64,000 bases of DNA from contig CAITVN010000092.1 in the NCBI GenBank assembly GCA_903895855.1, positions 1-64,000 of the forward strand, given 5' to 3'. The notes beneath the pieces are model-generated. The model was given only the letters and a program-made list of their open reading frames with translations, was not told where the DNA came from and ran no database searches. Below are positions 1 to 8,186 of this stretch, in pieces. The stretch is from Oligoflexia bacterium (GTDB lineage Bacteria > Bdellovibrionota > UBA1018). The position numbers were made by a program, and so were the translations under genes. Numbering within the stretch: position 1 is the stretch's first letter; every line of letters starts with the position of its first letter.

Positions 1-94
1 ACAGTGGCGGCGAACTATCACAGTGGCGGCGAACTATCACAGTGGCGGCGAACTATCACAGTGGCGGCGAACTATCACAGTGGCGGCGAACTAT
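1..94. repeat. 19-bp tandem repeat array (5 copies, runs off window)
   Basis: Five head-to-tail copies of a 19-bp unit beginning ACAGTGGCGGCGAAC start at 1, 20, 39, 58 and 77; the four complete units are identical and the last loses its final base. There are no spacers, so it is not CRISPR. A 19-bp period is not a multiple of three, so it is unlikely to be coding. The array is cut by the window start and its true length is unknown. The 95-246 stretch that follows is AT-rich and I see nothing specific in it. Confidence 0.95.
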
Positions 95-246
95 AAACTC
101 TTCTTCGAAGGTGTATTTTTAAAAAAAAATCGACTAAAAAAATAATAAATTCACTGAAAAACATCGGTAAATGTGCTACATTTTGCGAATAGCTAAATTT
201 ATCATCTAGGCCATAAAGATGAAATAGATCTAAAGGTAATTGCATT

Positions 247-1614
247 ATGAAAAGTCCGAATCCGAATCCGAATCCGAATCCGAAATTAACTCCAAATCGC
301 GAGCAAGACTGTTCAACTCTCAACCCAGACCTTTCAATGAATGGTGTTCGCGTAGTTGGTTCTTCCTCTGAAGGTTGTTCAGCTGTGGTGGCTAATCTTC
401 AGGTACTCACCTCTAGTGAATTGCTTTCGCGGACAAAAAGTCTTGCTGCTGAAGAGCGCCGAGTGACGGTTCTGTTGATCACTCATTTAGAAGAAGTTCA
501 AAGTAGAAGACTTTATGCCGAGATTGGGTTTAGTTCGATGTGGGAGTTTTGTACGAAGTATCTACATCTGAGCGAAGGTTCAGCGCAGCGGCGGATTTCA
601 GCTATGCGGTTTGTGCAGCGACTACCCATTGAAAAAAAGAAGGGCGCAAAGGAGGCAATTGCTTCGGGTGATTTGTCTTTAACCAATGCGGCGGCACTTC
701 AGTCATTTATTCTGTCTCAAAAAAAGATGGGGGCAGAGTCATCGATTCCGGCAGACTTGTTGTCGAAGGCCATTGGAAAATCTCAGCAAGAACTTCAAGC
801 AAAACTTCGGGAGATTTCACCCAAAGCGGTACAGAAAGACCGAACACAGATTCTTACAGGTCAGAAAGACCGCGAACTTCAGTTTGTGGTCAGCGATGAG
901 CTATTTCAAAAGTTGCAGAAGATAAAGGGCCTGATTGCCCACAAGATTCCAAATGCTACCTATGGTGAACTTGTAAACTTTTTGGCAGATGAAGTCTTGG
1001 TTCGGCTTGAAAAGAAATTAGGATTAACATCGGTTGGCGTGCAGTCTGAAATGATTAAACTCAACGCTGAGAGTGCCAAAACTGTAGTTTTTTCAGAAAC
1101 TAGCGGTCAGGAAGTGAATGTGAGAAGTGGGGTCGGATCTTCGAGCCTACTTGCGTCGATGGTGAATTCACAGTTGAAGGCGACAGGTTCTGGTCACCAT
1201 GGAGTTGCGCCACCTTCTGTAGTTTCGATTCCGGCGGCAAGGTTAAATCTCCGTAGTATAAATCTCCGTAAAGAATGGAGTGATTTAAAGACCCAAGAAG
1301 CAAAAACTCACGACGCAAAAAATAACCCATCACTTACCGCCACGGCGGCGGCAGCCGTCAAGCCGAAAGGGATTTTCGCTCTGCCAGCTGGCAAGCGAGT
1401 GTATTTGTCGGTTCAACTTCGGCGCAAAATATTTGAGCGGGCACAGAGTCGGTGTGAGTTTACCTATAACGGTAGGCGTTGTACCTCTCAATACGCACTT
1501 GAAGTTGATCACGAGGTGCCGCTAGCGCTCGATGGTTCAAATGATTTGAGTAATTTACGGGCTCTCTGTCGTCAGCATAATCTGCAGCAATCCCGGGAAA
1601 AATTGGGTTACTGA
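247..1614 (+). CDS. HNH endonuclease family protein
   Basis: 455 aa. The last ~70 residues form an HNH nuclease domain: two CxxxC-like cysteines (SRCEF and RRCTS), then the core EVDHEVPLALDGSNDLSNL and RALCRQHN, which supply the HNH histidines and asparagine. The N-terminal two thirds are helical (EERRVTVLLITHLEEV, then a region rich in Gln and Lys) and probably bind DNA. HNH proteins with this kind of helical N-terminus are often multicopy in a genome. The first residues carry a Pro-Asn dipeptide repeat encoded by five TCCGAA hexamers at 255-284. ATG 247 is the longest start; ATG 337, after the repeat, is an alternative and would remove it. Cellular target unknown. Confidence 0.85.
   Translation: MKSPNPNPNPNPKLTPNREQDCSTLNPDLSMNGVRVVGSSSEGCSAVVANLQVLTSSELLSRTKSLAAEERRVTVLLITHLEEVQSRRLYAEIGFSSMWEFCTKYLHLSEGSAQRRISAMRFVQRLPIEKKKGAKEAIASGDLSLTNAAALQSFILSQKKMGAESSIPADLLSKAIGKSQQELQAKLREISPKAVQKDRTQILTGQKDRELQFVVSDELFQKLQKIKGLIAHKIPNATYGELVNFLADEVLVRLEKKLGLTSVGVQSEMIKLNAESAKTVVFSETSGQEVNVRSGVGSSSLLASMVNSQLKATGSGHHGVAPPSVVSIPAARLNLRSINLRKEWSDLKTQEAKTHDAKNNPSLTATAAAAVKPKGIFALPAGKRVYLSVQLRRKIFERAQSRCEFTYNGRRCTSQYALEVDHEVPLALDGSNDLSNLRALCRQHNLQQSREKLGY
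255..284 (+). repeat. Hexamer repeat (TCCGAA x5) in HNH gene start
   Basis: Five perfect tandem TCCGAA hexamers within the N-terminal codons of the HNH gene. Gain or loss of units keeps frame and changes only the number of Pro-Asn pairs. Confidence 0.95.
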
Positions 1615-1654
1615 GGCATTTGTGGCGATCTTTTAGCGGTTTCAGTTGATAAAT

Positions 1655-2425
1655 TCATCTTCTAATCATCTTCAAAAATTCAGATCGCGAGATGAGTTCG
1701 GCGCCCATCGATTGCATGTGAGGAGTCATGACCTGAATGTCAATCCAACCGATGCTCTTGGCTCGCAATGTTTCGATTAAATGAAGAAGTGCCAACTTAG
1801 AGGCGTAAGGTTTTTTGTAGAACATGCTCTCGGCGGCGAAGTGACCATCGAATTCGACTCCGTAAATTCCACCGATTATTTCGTCGTCATTTTTTCCATC
1901 GGCCAACTCACGCGCCTCTACACTGTGGGCGAAGCCGGCGCGGTGAAGACTGACATAGGCCTCGTGCATTTCAGGTGTGATCCAAGTTTCAGTAGTTTTG
2001 TGAGCATCGTTGGGGGAGTTGTTTTCGATACCGTCAGGTGAGGAGTCATCGAGGCCGATCACTGTCCGCCCGTTTTGAGATTCAGATTCCACTTTGGCTG
2101 GTGACTCGTCTGCGCCGACCTCGCCTATAGGTTTTGGCCTGGGCACGGTCGCGCAGCCCCGCATTACCGCTTCAAAATCTTGATCAACGGTGAAAGTAAA
2201 ATTCCCGCGTCGCTTCATGCGTTCGAGTGTTCTTGGCACGTGCATTCGATCGAATCGTAAGATTGCTCGCTCAGGCGGCGAAAACCACAGTAGCGGATAC
2301 CCCTGCATCGGCCACGGAAATATCCCGGCACGGTAGGCCTCAAGCAGCGTTTCAACAGTCAAATCTCCGCCGACTGCAATAATGCCATTGGGTTCGCGTG
2401 AGCGCGATGGGTCAGGAAATTTCAT
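1655..2425 (-). CDS. aat: Leucyl/phenylalanyl-tRNA--protein transferase
   Basis: 256 aa. Aat transfers Leu or Phe from aminoacyl-tRNA to proteins with N-terminal Arg or Lys, making N-degrons for ClpS/ClpAP. Family signatures are clear: IIAVGGDLTVETLLEAYRAGIFPWP near the N-terminus, WFSPPERAILRF, TWITPEMHEAYVSLHRAGFAHSVE (shown in part), GGIYGV and the FYKKPYASKLALLHLIETL block. An acidic, Ser/Asn-rich insertion of about 40 residues (roughly 100-142) separates the conserved PRPK and TWITPEM motifs, which are nearly adjacent in typical Aat. The insertion is in frame and looks unstructured. No clpS or clpA neighbour is seen here. ATG start at 2425. Confidence 0.95.
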   Translation of the reverse strand: MKFPDPSRSREPNGIIAVGGDLTVETLLEAYRAGIFPWPMQGYPLLWFSPPERAILRFDRMHVPRTLERMKRRGNFTFTVDQDFEAVMRGCATVPRPKPIGEVGADESPAKVESESQNGRTVIGLDDSSPDGIENNSPNDAHKTTETWITPEMHEAYVSLHRAGFAHSVEARELADGKNDDEIIGGIYGVEFDGHFAAESMFYKKPYASKLALLHLIETLRAKSIGWIDIQVMTPHMQSMGAELISRSEFLKMIRR

Positions 2426-2481
2426 CAGATTTTATTTAAGGTTCTTTGACAGTAAGAAACAAGCGAATTAAGCTTTTGCGT

Positions 2482-4527
2482 ATGCGAGATACCAAAAATA
2501 CCAAGAATATAAAGAATACCAAGAATCAATTGATGGGTTTGGCGAGCGTGATGGTTTGTCTGGGGTTGGCTTCGTCTTGTAAGTCAACCACGATTGAGTT
2601 TAAAGAACTGACCATTTTTCACACCAACGATTTGCACTTGCATTTTCATCCACCCAAATCTGACGCGTTCGGCCTAGGCGGTATGGCAAAACTGGCGACG
2701 GTCTTGAATGAGCGTCGTACAAAAGTGGGATCTTCGATGACTCTTGATGCGGGTGATTGGGGCGAGAGCAGTTGGTATTACAATACCGAGCTGGGTGCCG
2801 GCATTTTAAAGATGATGGATCACTTGAATTACGATGCTGTGGTGATGGGTAATCACGATTACCTGTCGGGACCTGATCACATGATTGAATTGATCAAGAC
2901 CACTCATCCTAAATTTGCCGCCATCGCAGGCAATTTTGATTTTAATGGTTACGTTAACGCAGCTGAGTTTCAAAAAACCATTTTGCCTTATACCATTGTC
3001 GAGAAAGACGGACTCAAAATTGGCGTCATCGGATTGACCACGGTTGATTATGTTTTTTCATTTTGGCTTGATCCCGTGAAAGTGAGAGATCCGATACAAT
3101 CCGCACGAGAAATGGCCGCGATATTGCGACCACAGGTTGATGTACTTTTGGTGCTCTCGCACAATTCATTTAGTCTCAATCAGCAGTTGGCGAGATCAGT
3201 ACTCGGAATTGACGCTGTCATTAGCGGACACTCTCATAAGAAAGTTCCGACAGCCGTGATGGTTAACAACGCCGGTCGGCAAGTGCCGGTGGTTGAAACG
3301 GGTTCGTGGGGTCGATTTATCGGCGAGTTAAAACTGAAGTATTCTGCGAAGTACAAGATGGTGAAGTTTGATAGCTATCATTTGAATCCCGTTTCAGAAG
3401 ACACTGTTGAAGATCCGATCGTTGCACAGATGGTGAAAGATGAAGACGACAAACTCGCCGCAAAATACGGAGTCAATCCGCACGAAGAAGTGGCGAGTAG
3501 CGAAATTGATTTGCATCCGTCAGGCGGGCATGAGGCCGGAATTGGTAATTTAGTGACAAAGGCTTATCGCAAAGCGACAGGTGCCGACGTGGCCTTTGAG
3601 GTAGCGGCCTTGACCGCTGTGCCCGTGATGGCCGGCATGGTTTCTCGATTCGATCTTCACGATGCCGTACCTCATATCTACAACAAGACAGCAGACAGGC
3701 AGTGGACCATCAAATTGCTTGAAATGCGCGGCTCGGATTTGATCTTAATTTTAAATCTCATTCATTTAAATGAGCTGTTACCGTGGATTCCGTCGCTCGG
3801 AATCGCTCACGATAACATTGAGCTCACCGTGGTACCGAAATCTGCCAATGTTCCGATCGGAAGTTTGAAAGACATTCGAGTGGGCGGAGTTCATTTAGAT
3901 CACACCAAAACCTACACGGTTGCGGTCACTGATGGAACGCTGCTGTCTTTTACCGAGGCAAACCGCATCGCCCATTTGGGCATGGACCTCACTCATGTAC
4001 TTGACACTCAAATCGAGAATGCGACCGCTGTGACCGATTACGCGATAGCCGAGTCAGTGCTCACAGTCGAAGGGCTTAAAGCCGGTTCGCATCGCTATTG
4101 GGCTGAAGCTGATTTGGCCATGTACAACTACGACATTCATTATTTCGAAGGCATTGGCCTGTCTGTCGTCATTAGAAATGAAGGTTTAAAGCCAGCCGTA
4201 CCGTTTAAGGTTGTCTGCACTCAAGGCGTGCCTGATGACATCATTTTTTATGGGACTGACGACGAAAAGCCTTATACCCCCATCGGTGAAGCGGTGGTCG
4301 ACTATGCAATTCAGCCCGGCGAAGTGGGGGTTGTTGACATCGCTTGGAGTCCGACGGGAGGGAGGCGTTTTCCGGTTAGTTGCGGTTTAAGGCCGGTTTC
4401 GGACTCTTCTTTTGACTCCTTGAGGGTTGATGACGGTCTTGGTTTTTCAGGCAATAATGGGGGATCTCGAGTTTTCGATACCGGGGTGCCACAGCATTAT
4501 TATGGCAAAGGTTTGATTCGGCATTGA
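2482..4527 (+). CDS. 5'-nucleotidase/UshA-like metallophosphatase lipoprotein
   Basis: About 680 aa from ATG 2482; a TTG at 2446 gives a 12-residue longer form. The N-terminus has an odd Asn-Thr-Lys repeat (NTKNIKNTKN), then a lipoprotein signal ending LGLASSC, so the protein is probably membrane-anchored. The metallophosphoesterase domain shows the dinuclear metal motifs HTNDLHLH, DAGDWG, GNHDYLSG and GHSHKK in order. A 5'-nucleotidase C-terminal domain follows (EIDLHPSGGHEAGIGNLVTK, then the substrate-side region to about residue 520). The last ~130 residues (VRNEGLKPAVPFKV onward) look like a CARDB/beta-sandwich extension beyond the usual UshA length. Likely hydrolyses extracytoplasmic nucleotides to nucleosides; substrate not determinable. 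Confidence 0.88.
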   Translation: MRDTKNTKNIKNTKNQLMGLASVMVCLGLASSCKSTTIEFKELTIFHTNDLHLHFHPPKSDAFGLGGMAKLATVLNERRTKVGSSMTLDAGDWGESSWYYNTELGAGILKMMDHLNYDAVVMGNHDYLSGPDHMIELIKTTHPKFAAIAGNFDFNGYVNAAEFQKTILPYTIVEKDGLKIGVIGLTTVDYVFSFWLDPVKVRDPIQSAREMAAILRPQVDVLLVLSHNSFSLNQQLARSVLGIDAVISGHSHKKVPTAVMVNNAGRQVPVVETGSWGRFIGELKLKYSAKYKMVKFDSYHLNPVSEDTVEDPIVAQMVKDEDDKLAAKYGVNPHEEVASSEIDLHPSGGHEAGIGNLVTKAYRKATGADVAFEVAALTAVPVMAGMVSRFDLHDAVPHIYNKTADRQWTIKLLEMRGSDLILILNLIHLNELLPWIPSLGIAHDNIELTVVPKSANVPIGSLKDIRVGGVHLDHTKTYTVAVTDGTLLSFTEANRIAHLGMDLTHVLDTQIENATAVTDYAIAESVLTVEGLKAGSHRYWAEADLAMYNYDIHYFEGIGLSVVIRNEGLKPAVPFKVVCTQGVPDDIIFYGTDDEKPYTPIGEAVVDYAIQPGEVGVVDIAWSPTGGRRFPVSCGLRPVSDSSFDSLRVDDGLGFSGNNGGSRVFDTGVPQHYYGKGLIRH

Positions 4528-4598
4528 TTTTGCGTTTGCGTATGCTTTTTGCCCTGTGCTATGGGCTTAGGTAATATTATCAAGGAGAAAAGTTAAGT

Positions 4599-4793
4599 AT
4601 GACCAAGGCAACAACACCGGCTGCAGCAAAATCAGAATTATCGCGTAAGACATTGAAGACTGCAGGTCGCAAGAAACGCCAAGCAAAGCTCGCAACAGAT
4701 AAGACCTTTGCAAAGGGATATTTTGATGCAAAATCAAAGCGTTCGACAGATAAGAAGGCCGCTTTTCGAAAAAAGAAAAAGGGTAAAAAATAA
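4599..4793 (+). CDS. Small Lys-rich basic protein
   Basis: 64 aa, about one third Lys/Arg, ending in KKKKGKK. A good Shine-Dalgarno (AAGGAG near 4581) precedes the ATG, and a strong terminator follows, so it is a monocistronic gene rather than a chance ORF. Ala/Lys/Ser-rich composition resembles histone H1-like or ribosome-associated basic peptides, but no domain can be assigned. Probably binds nucleic acid; this is inferred from charge only. Confidence 0.75.
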   Translation: MTKATTPAAAKSELSRKTLKTAGRKKRQAKLATDKTFAKGYFDAKSKRSTDKKAAFRKKKKGKK

Positions 4794-4836
4794 GGTTTAA
4801 TAGGGTTTTATTCGGCGAAGTCGGATAAAAAATTAG

Positions 4837-4873
4837 AGGGAACACTCACTTAGGTGGGGGTTCCCTTTTTTTT
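4837..4873 (+). terminator. Rho-independent terminator
   Basis: AGGGAAC (4837-4843) pairs with GTTCCCT (4860-4866), and the right arm runs straight into a T tract ending at 4873. It closes the small basic protein gene. Confidence 0.85.
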
Positions 4874-4992
4874 GTGGTACCAATTTGACGGTACCTGTGT
4901 TACAGTCGCGGAGTTAGTATTTTCGCTTCTTTTGAGTCTGCGGGCATGGTGCCCAATTCCTCTAGAGTGGCTCCCAGCCTTTAGGAGGTTTT

Positions 4993-5349
4993 GTGGGTAA
5001 GAAATTGTATGTTGGCAATCTGCCATTTTCAGCAACCGATCAGATTTTAATCGACACATTCGCACAGTGCGGAACTGTTGAATCAGCTAAAATCATTACT
5101 GATCGTGATTCAGGACGCAGCAAAGGTTTCGGTTTCGTTGAGATGTCAACTGAAGCTGAGGCAGCTGATGCCATTTCAAAGTTCAACGGTGCTGATTATG
5201 ACGGACGCGCTATGACTGTCAACGAAGCTAAGCCAATGGCTCCACGTGAAGGTGGACGCGGTGGTTTCGGCGGCGGCGGCGGCGGTGGCGGCGGACGCGG
5301 TGGTCGCGGCGGCTTCGGCGGCGGCGGCGGTGGACGCGGACGTTATTAG
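4993..5349 (+). CDS. RRM-domain RNA-binding protein with Gly/Arg tail
   Basis: 118 aa. A single RRM occupies residues ~4-80: RNP2 is LYVGNL (5-10) and RNP1 is KGFGFVEM (44-51), both with the aromatic residues that stack on RNA bases. The tail from ~85 is almost only Gly and Arg (an RGG-like tail built from GGC codons), as in cyanobacterial Rbp and plant glycine-rich RNA-binding proteins. The start is GTG 4993, set by a perfect AGGAGG at 4983-4988. A long untranslated leader (4874-4992) lies between the previous terminator and the start. Followed by a strong terminator. Likely a post-transcriptional regulator or RNA chaperone. Confidence 0.93.
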   Translation: MGKKLYVGNLPFSATDQILIDTFAQCGTVESAKIITDRDSGRSKGFGFVEMSTEAEAADAISKFNGADYDGRAMTVNEAKPMAPREGGRGGFGGGGGGGGGRGGRGGFGGGGGGRGRY

Positions 5350-5377
5350 TATTTAATACTACTAAAAGTTTGAATCG

Positions 5378-5423
5378 AAATCCTTGCTCGGGTGTTAAGC
5401 TTGAGCAAGGATTTCTTTTTTTT
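5378..5423 (+). terminator. Strong rho-independent terminator after RRM gene
   Basis: A perfect 12-bp stem, AAATCCTTGCTC (5378-5389) with GAGCAAGGATTT (5403-5414), then C and eight T. The next ribosome-binding site begins only four bases after the T run, so the downstream ORFs must use read-through or a promoter inside this hairpin region. Confidence 0.93.
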
Positions 5424-5440
5424 AGCAGAAAGGTTTTCAT

Positions 5441-5644
5441 ATCGAAGCTCCAATTCCTTCGTTCAAAGAAGCACAAAAGGTCGTAAAACCGGGCAAAGGC
5501 GAATTTAAATGTTTTCGCTGTCGAAGAATTCACCCTTCTAAGCAAGGTGAGTGGATTGCCTGGGAAACGATGGAAGTTCATCTTTGCAAGGCCTGTGATA
5601 AAGAAACCATAGCTGGTCCTGAACGTTCACGAGGAAGTAGATAA
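5441..5644 (+). CDS. Small zinc-ribbon-like protein with apparent ATC start
   Basis: 67 codons. The frame encodes two CxxC knuckles (CFRC and CKAC) about 28 residues apart, a typical four-Cys zinc site. It is open from the TAG at 5423 to TAA 5642-5644, which overlaps the ATG of the next gene by one base (TAATG), implying translational coupling. No ATG, GTG, TTG or CTG occurs upstream of the first CxxC. An SD-like AGAAAGG (5427-5433) sits seven bases before ATC 5441, which I take as the likely initiator; ATT 5453 is the other option. A sequencing indel upstream cannot be excluded. Function unknown. Confidence 0.6.
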   Translation: MEAPIPSFKEAQKVVKPGKGEFKCFRCRRIHPSKQGEWIAWETMEVHLCKACDKETIAGPERSRGSR

Positions 5645-5853
5645 TGGGCAAATCAAGTCAAGCGACTCAAGCAAAGCGCAGTAGAGAAAAAGCTAAACAA
5701 GAGCGTAAGCAAGAAAAAATTGCTGAGCGCATTCAGAAAAAAGAATTAAAGAAAAACGAAGACGAAAGCGGAGTTTCATACGGTATGGATGAAGATCCCG
5801 ATTTGGCTGGCATTGTTCCAGGCCCGCAACCCGTTTCTGACGAGCAGTATTAG
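5644..5853 (+). CDS. Small charged coiled-coil protein, unknown function
   Basis: 69 aa. Residues ~10-45 form an Arg/Lys/Glu/Gln-rich amphipathic helix (EKAKQERKQEKIAERIQKK), followed by an acidic Pro-rich tail ending DEQY. Its ATG overlaps the stop of the zinc-ribbon ORF by one base, so the two are probably co-translated partners. Its stop overlaps the convergent desaturase stop by 4 bp. No family recognised. Confidence 0.7.
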   Translation: MGKSSQATQAKRSREKAKQERKQEKIAERIQKKELKKNEDESGVSYGMDEDPDLAGIVPGPQPVSDEQY

Positions 5854-6827
5854 TCTGACGTCTGACTGGTTGCAAGTTTCCCTGAGTTTTTAAGCGACAC
5901 TCTTGCCGCCTCACGAGCCTCGACCGTCTCAAGTGTTTCGGGACCGTGCAAAAAGGCATCAAAAAACACCATTACGTAACTTTGGTCGACAACTGCTCCT
6001 ACCCGATTGATTTCTGGGGTCATGAGTTCGTGAAGTTCTTGTAGGTTATACCAAGGTACTCCTGGATAGACATGGTGGCCAATATGGTAGTTGATGTTAT
6101 TCCAGAAAAAACTATTCACCTGATTTGAACTGATCGTGCGAGTGCCGATCAGTTGGCCCCGGTTCCAGGGTAAACCATAATGCTCTGCCAGGAATCGCAT
6201 GCTGTTGAGGTAGCCGAAAAAGATAAATGGAATGAGCCACACTCGCAAAAACGGTTCAAGGATACTGCGTTCTCTAAGCCACACGATGAGAGCAGCATAA
6301 ATGACTGCGTGAAGTGTGATCTCGCCCAAATGAATGAGTAGCTTTTTACCTCGAAACGCCGCGATTGGGTACAAGGCCACGAAGTTGAGTAACGTCAGTG
6401 CGGCGCCGAATAAAATGTAAGCATAAAACAAGATAAAATCGCCAACACCACGTTTGCCCATGGTGAAAGCATCGGGGTCTTTGGGTGATCGGTTGAAATT
6501 GTGGTGTTTGATGTGATCGTCTTTGAAGGCGATGAAGCTAATGAAAAAAGGAATCACTGAAAAAACTCCAAATGCCCAGTTTTTCCATTTCTTTTTAAAA
6601 AGAGTAAAATGGGTGGCCTCGTGCATAAATGTCACGAGGCCCATCATCAGGTATCCGGCTATTGCGTAACTCGACCACTGAATCACCGGTTGCGAATCGG
6701 TGTTCCAAGCGACAACCAATGATGCGATCCAAAGAGCGTAAAATAGCGGAATCTTCAGATTTGGCAGGTTTCGGTATTGGTACAGTCGTCTTAAGTCAGT
6801 GGTCGATATCTTAGCAGATGCGGTCAA
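5850..6827 (-). CDS. Membrane fatty acid desaturase family protein
   Basis: 325 aa. Three histidine boxes of the membrane di-iron desaturase/hydroxylase fold are present: HEATH (69-73), HIKHH (105-109) and HIGHH (248-252). Several hydrophobic helices lie between (e.g. 26-41, 53-68, 88-101, 131-155, 172-205). The start is TTG 6827: no other Met is in range, and an AGGT ribosome site overlaps the stop of the upstream gene 6 nt away, so it forms an operon with the oxidoreductase. Could desaturate acyl lipids or hydroxylate another membrane substrate such as a carotenoid or lipid A acyl chain. Confidence 0.88.
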   Translation of the reverse strand: MTASAKISTTDLRRLYQYRNLPNLKIPLFYALWIASLVVAWNTDSQPVIQWSSYAIAGYLMMGLVTFMHEATHFTLFKKKWKNWAFGVFSVIPFFISFIAFKDDHIKHHNFNRSPKDPDAFTMGKRGVGDFILFYAYILFGAALTLLNFVALYPIAAFRGKKLLIHLGEITLHAVIYAALIVWLRERSILEPFLRVWLIPFIFFGYLNSMRFLAEHYGLPWNRGQLIGTRTISSNQVNSFFWNNINYHIGHHVYPGVPWYNLQELHELMTPEINRVGAVVDQSYVMVFFDAFLHGPETLETVEAREAARVSLKNSGKLATSQTSD

Positions 6828-6833
6828 TTTTAC

Positions 6834-8027
6834 CTACAGTCCATTTACTTGAAAGGTTGGAAAATACGCTGAAATCTTGCCATTGGCATAATCGTGAGCG
6901 AGTTCAGGAATGTCATCCCAAGCGTAGATTTTACTATCGACTTGTGGAATCCAGCCTGTGTCTTCGGCAAAGCGCACGGCCGCGCGACCTTGGGGGTAGC
7001 GAGCGTAGTGCGTGTGCACATGAATGTGGCGTTGAATGCACTCGATAGCGCGAGTCGAAGAAATTTTCATTCCCTCTTTCCAGCCGGCCGTCGTCACGAC
7101 AGCTTGTCTTGCCAATGCTTTTAGCGTTGCGCGAATGACTGGTGAGCCGACGTAATCGATGAAAATCGAAACGCCAAGGCCCATGGTTTGGTCTTTTACG
7201 GTTTGTAGAAAAACATCTTCGCAAGTTTGGTAAGATTTTTTGTAAACGGGGTCAGTGGCGTATTTGTTTTCATCGAAATCTAGGTTTGGAAATAAGCGTC
7301 GGTCGATCGGCTTGATGCCCATTTCTTTGATCAGAGAGAGCCGCTTGTCATCTGATGAAATCATCGCGACTCGGCAACCAGCAAACTTGGCAAGCTGAAG
7401 CTCGGCCATCGAAACTCCGCCACCCCAACCCCAGACGAACGGAGCCGGGCAATCTTCTTCAGTCATCTGCAAACGCCAACAACCATAAGCTAATTTCCAG
7501 TTTGCCCAGGCGGTAATGTATCTCAATGAAAACGCCGACCATTGGGGCAATGAGTACTGAGTGTCTTCGGGCACGAGAATAACCTGTCGCTCGTGAAGTT
7601 TCATTTGCTTTGCCAGTACTCCCATCGTGTTGGGGGCATCATAGGCTAGAATTTTTTCGGGGTAACCGAATTTATCCCAAACGCCGTTACAAAAAACGAG
7701 GGCGTAGTCGCCCACTTCGACCGAAGTCACGGCCGAGCCGGTTTTGATGATTCTGACTACACCAGCATTGCCGATCACTGTCGAGGGCTCGCCTCGTTGA
7801 AGACAAATGTCGACCGGACGACGTTGTAGAGCGTGAGTCATGTTGCCTTCCCAGCAACCGTAGATGGGCTCACAGAGTACTTCTTGTTCAGTGATATTTG
7901 GAAAACTAAATTTCTCGAGCGAGAGCTCGGCAGGCTCAGCATTCTTGCCTGATGATTTTTGGCCTGCGTGTAAAACCCAGGCTTCGGTTGTGATTTTTTC
8001 GGTCGTCTTACAGGCTTGGTGAACCAT
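6834..8027 (-). CDS. MDR (zinc-type alcohol dehydrogenase/quinone reductase) family oxidoreductase
   Basis: 397 aa. A GroES-like N-terminal domain includes VIGNAGVVRIIKTG and VEVGDYALVF. A Rossmann NAD(P)-binding domain follows (WGWGGGVSMAELQLAKFAG, VAMISSDDKR). The GHE zinc signature and structural-zinc cysteine cluster of classical alcohol dehydrogenases are not obvious, so it may be a zinc-free reductase. It is first in an operon with the desaturase (6-nt gap) and diverges from the DUF4442/Crp pair. Role in lipid or secondary-metabolite modification is an inference from the neighbour. Confidence 0.8.
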   Translation of the reverse strand: MVHQACKTTEKITTEAWVLHAGQKSSGKNAEPAELSLEKFSFPNITEQEVLCEPIYGCWEGNMTHALQRRPVDICLQRGEPSTVIGNAGVVRIIKTGSAVTSVEVGDYALVFCNGVWDKFGYPEKILAYDAPNTMGVLAKQMKLHERQVILVPEDTQYSLPQWSAFSLRYITAWANWKLAYGCWRLQMTEEDCPAPFVWGWGGGVSMAELQLAKFAGCRVAMISSDDKRLSLIKEMGIKPIDRRLFPNLDFDENKYATDPVYKKSYQTCEDVFLQTVKDQTMGLGVSIFIDYVGSPVIRATLKALARQAVVTTAGWKEGMKISSTRAIECIQRHIHVHTHYARYPQGRAAVRFAEDTGWIPQVDSKIYAWDDIPELAHDYANGKISAYFPTFQVNGL

Positions 8028-8071
8028 AAGTGCTCTCTTTCGTTCTTATTTCGCGGTTGCGGAATCCATTC

Positions 8072-8133
8072 CCCTATCCGAGAATAGGGAAACAGGAGTT
8101 TTGAATTTCTGCAAGGGGTAAAAGCCTCACCCC
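8072..8133. promoter_or_regulatory. Two inverted repeats in divergent intergenic region
   Basis: CCCTAT/ATAGGG (8072-8089) and GGGGT/ACCCC (8115-8133) lie between the divergent oxidoreductase and DUF4442 genes. The second is followed by a run of seven T (8140-8146), so on the plus strand it could also act as a weak attenuator before the DUF4442 gene. The Crp/Fnr gene nearby makes an operator reading plausible but neither repeat matches the canonical Crp or Fnr box. Confidence 0.4.
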
Positions 8134-8186
8134 GATGGCATTTTTTTGATAGGCGACAGAAAGAGTCGAGAGAAAGAGTAAAGACG

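Noticed and set aside
1-94. Possible CRISPR array
   Set aside because: Repeats are directly adjacent with no spacers and the unit is only 19 bp.
5228-5581. 117-aa Arg-rich minus-strand ORF
   Set aside because: Arg runs arise from the complement of the glycine codons of the RRM protein tail.
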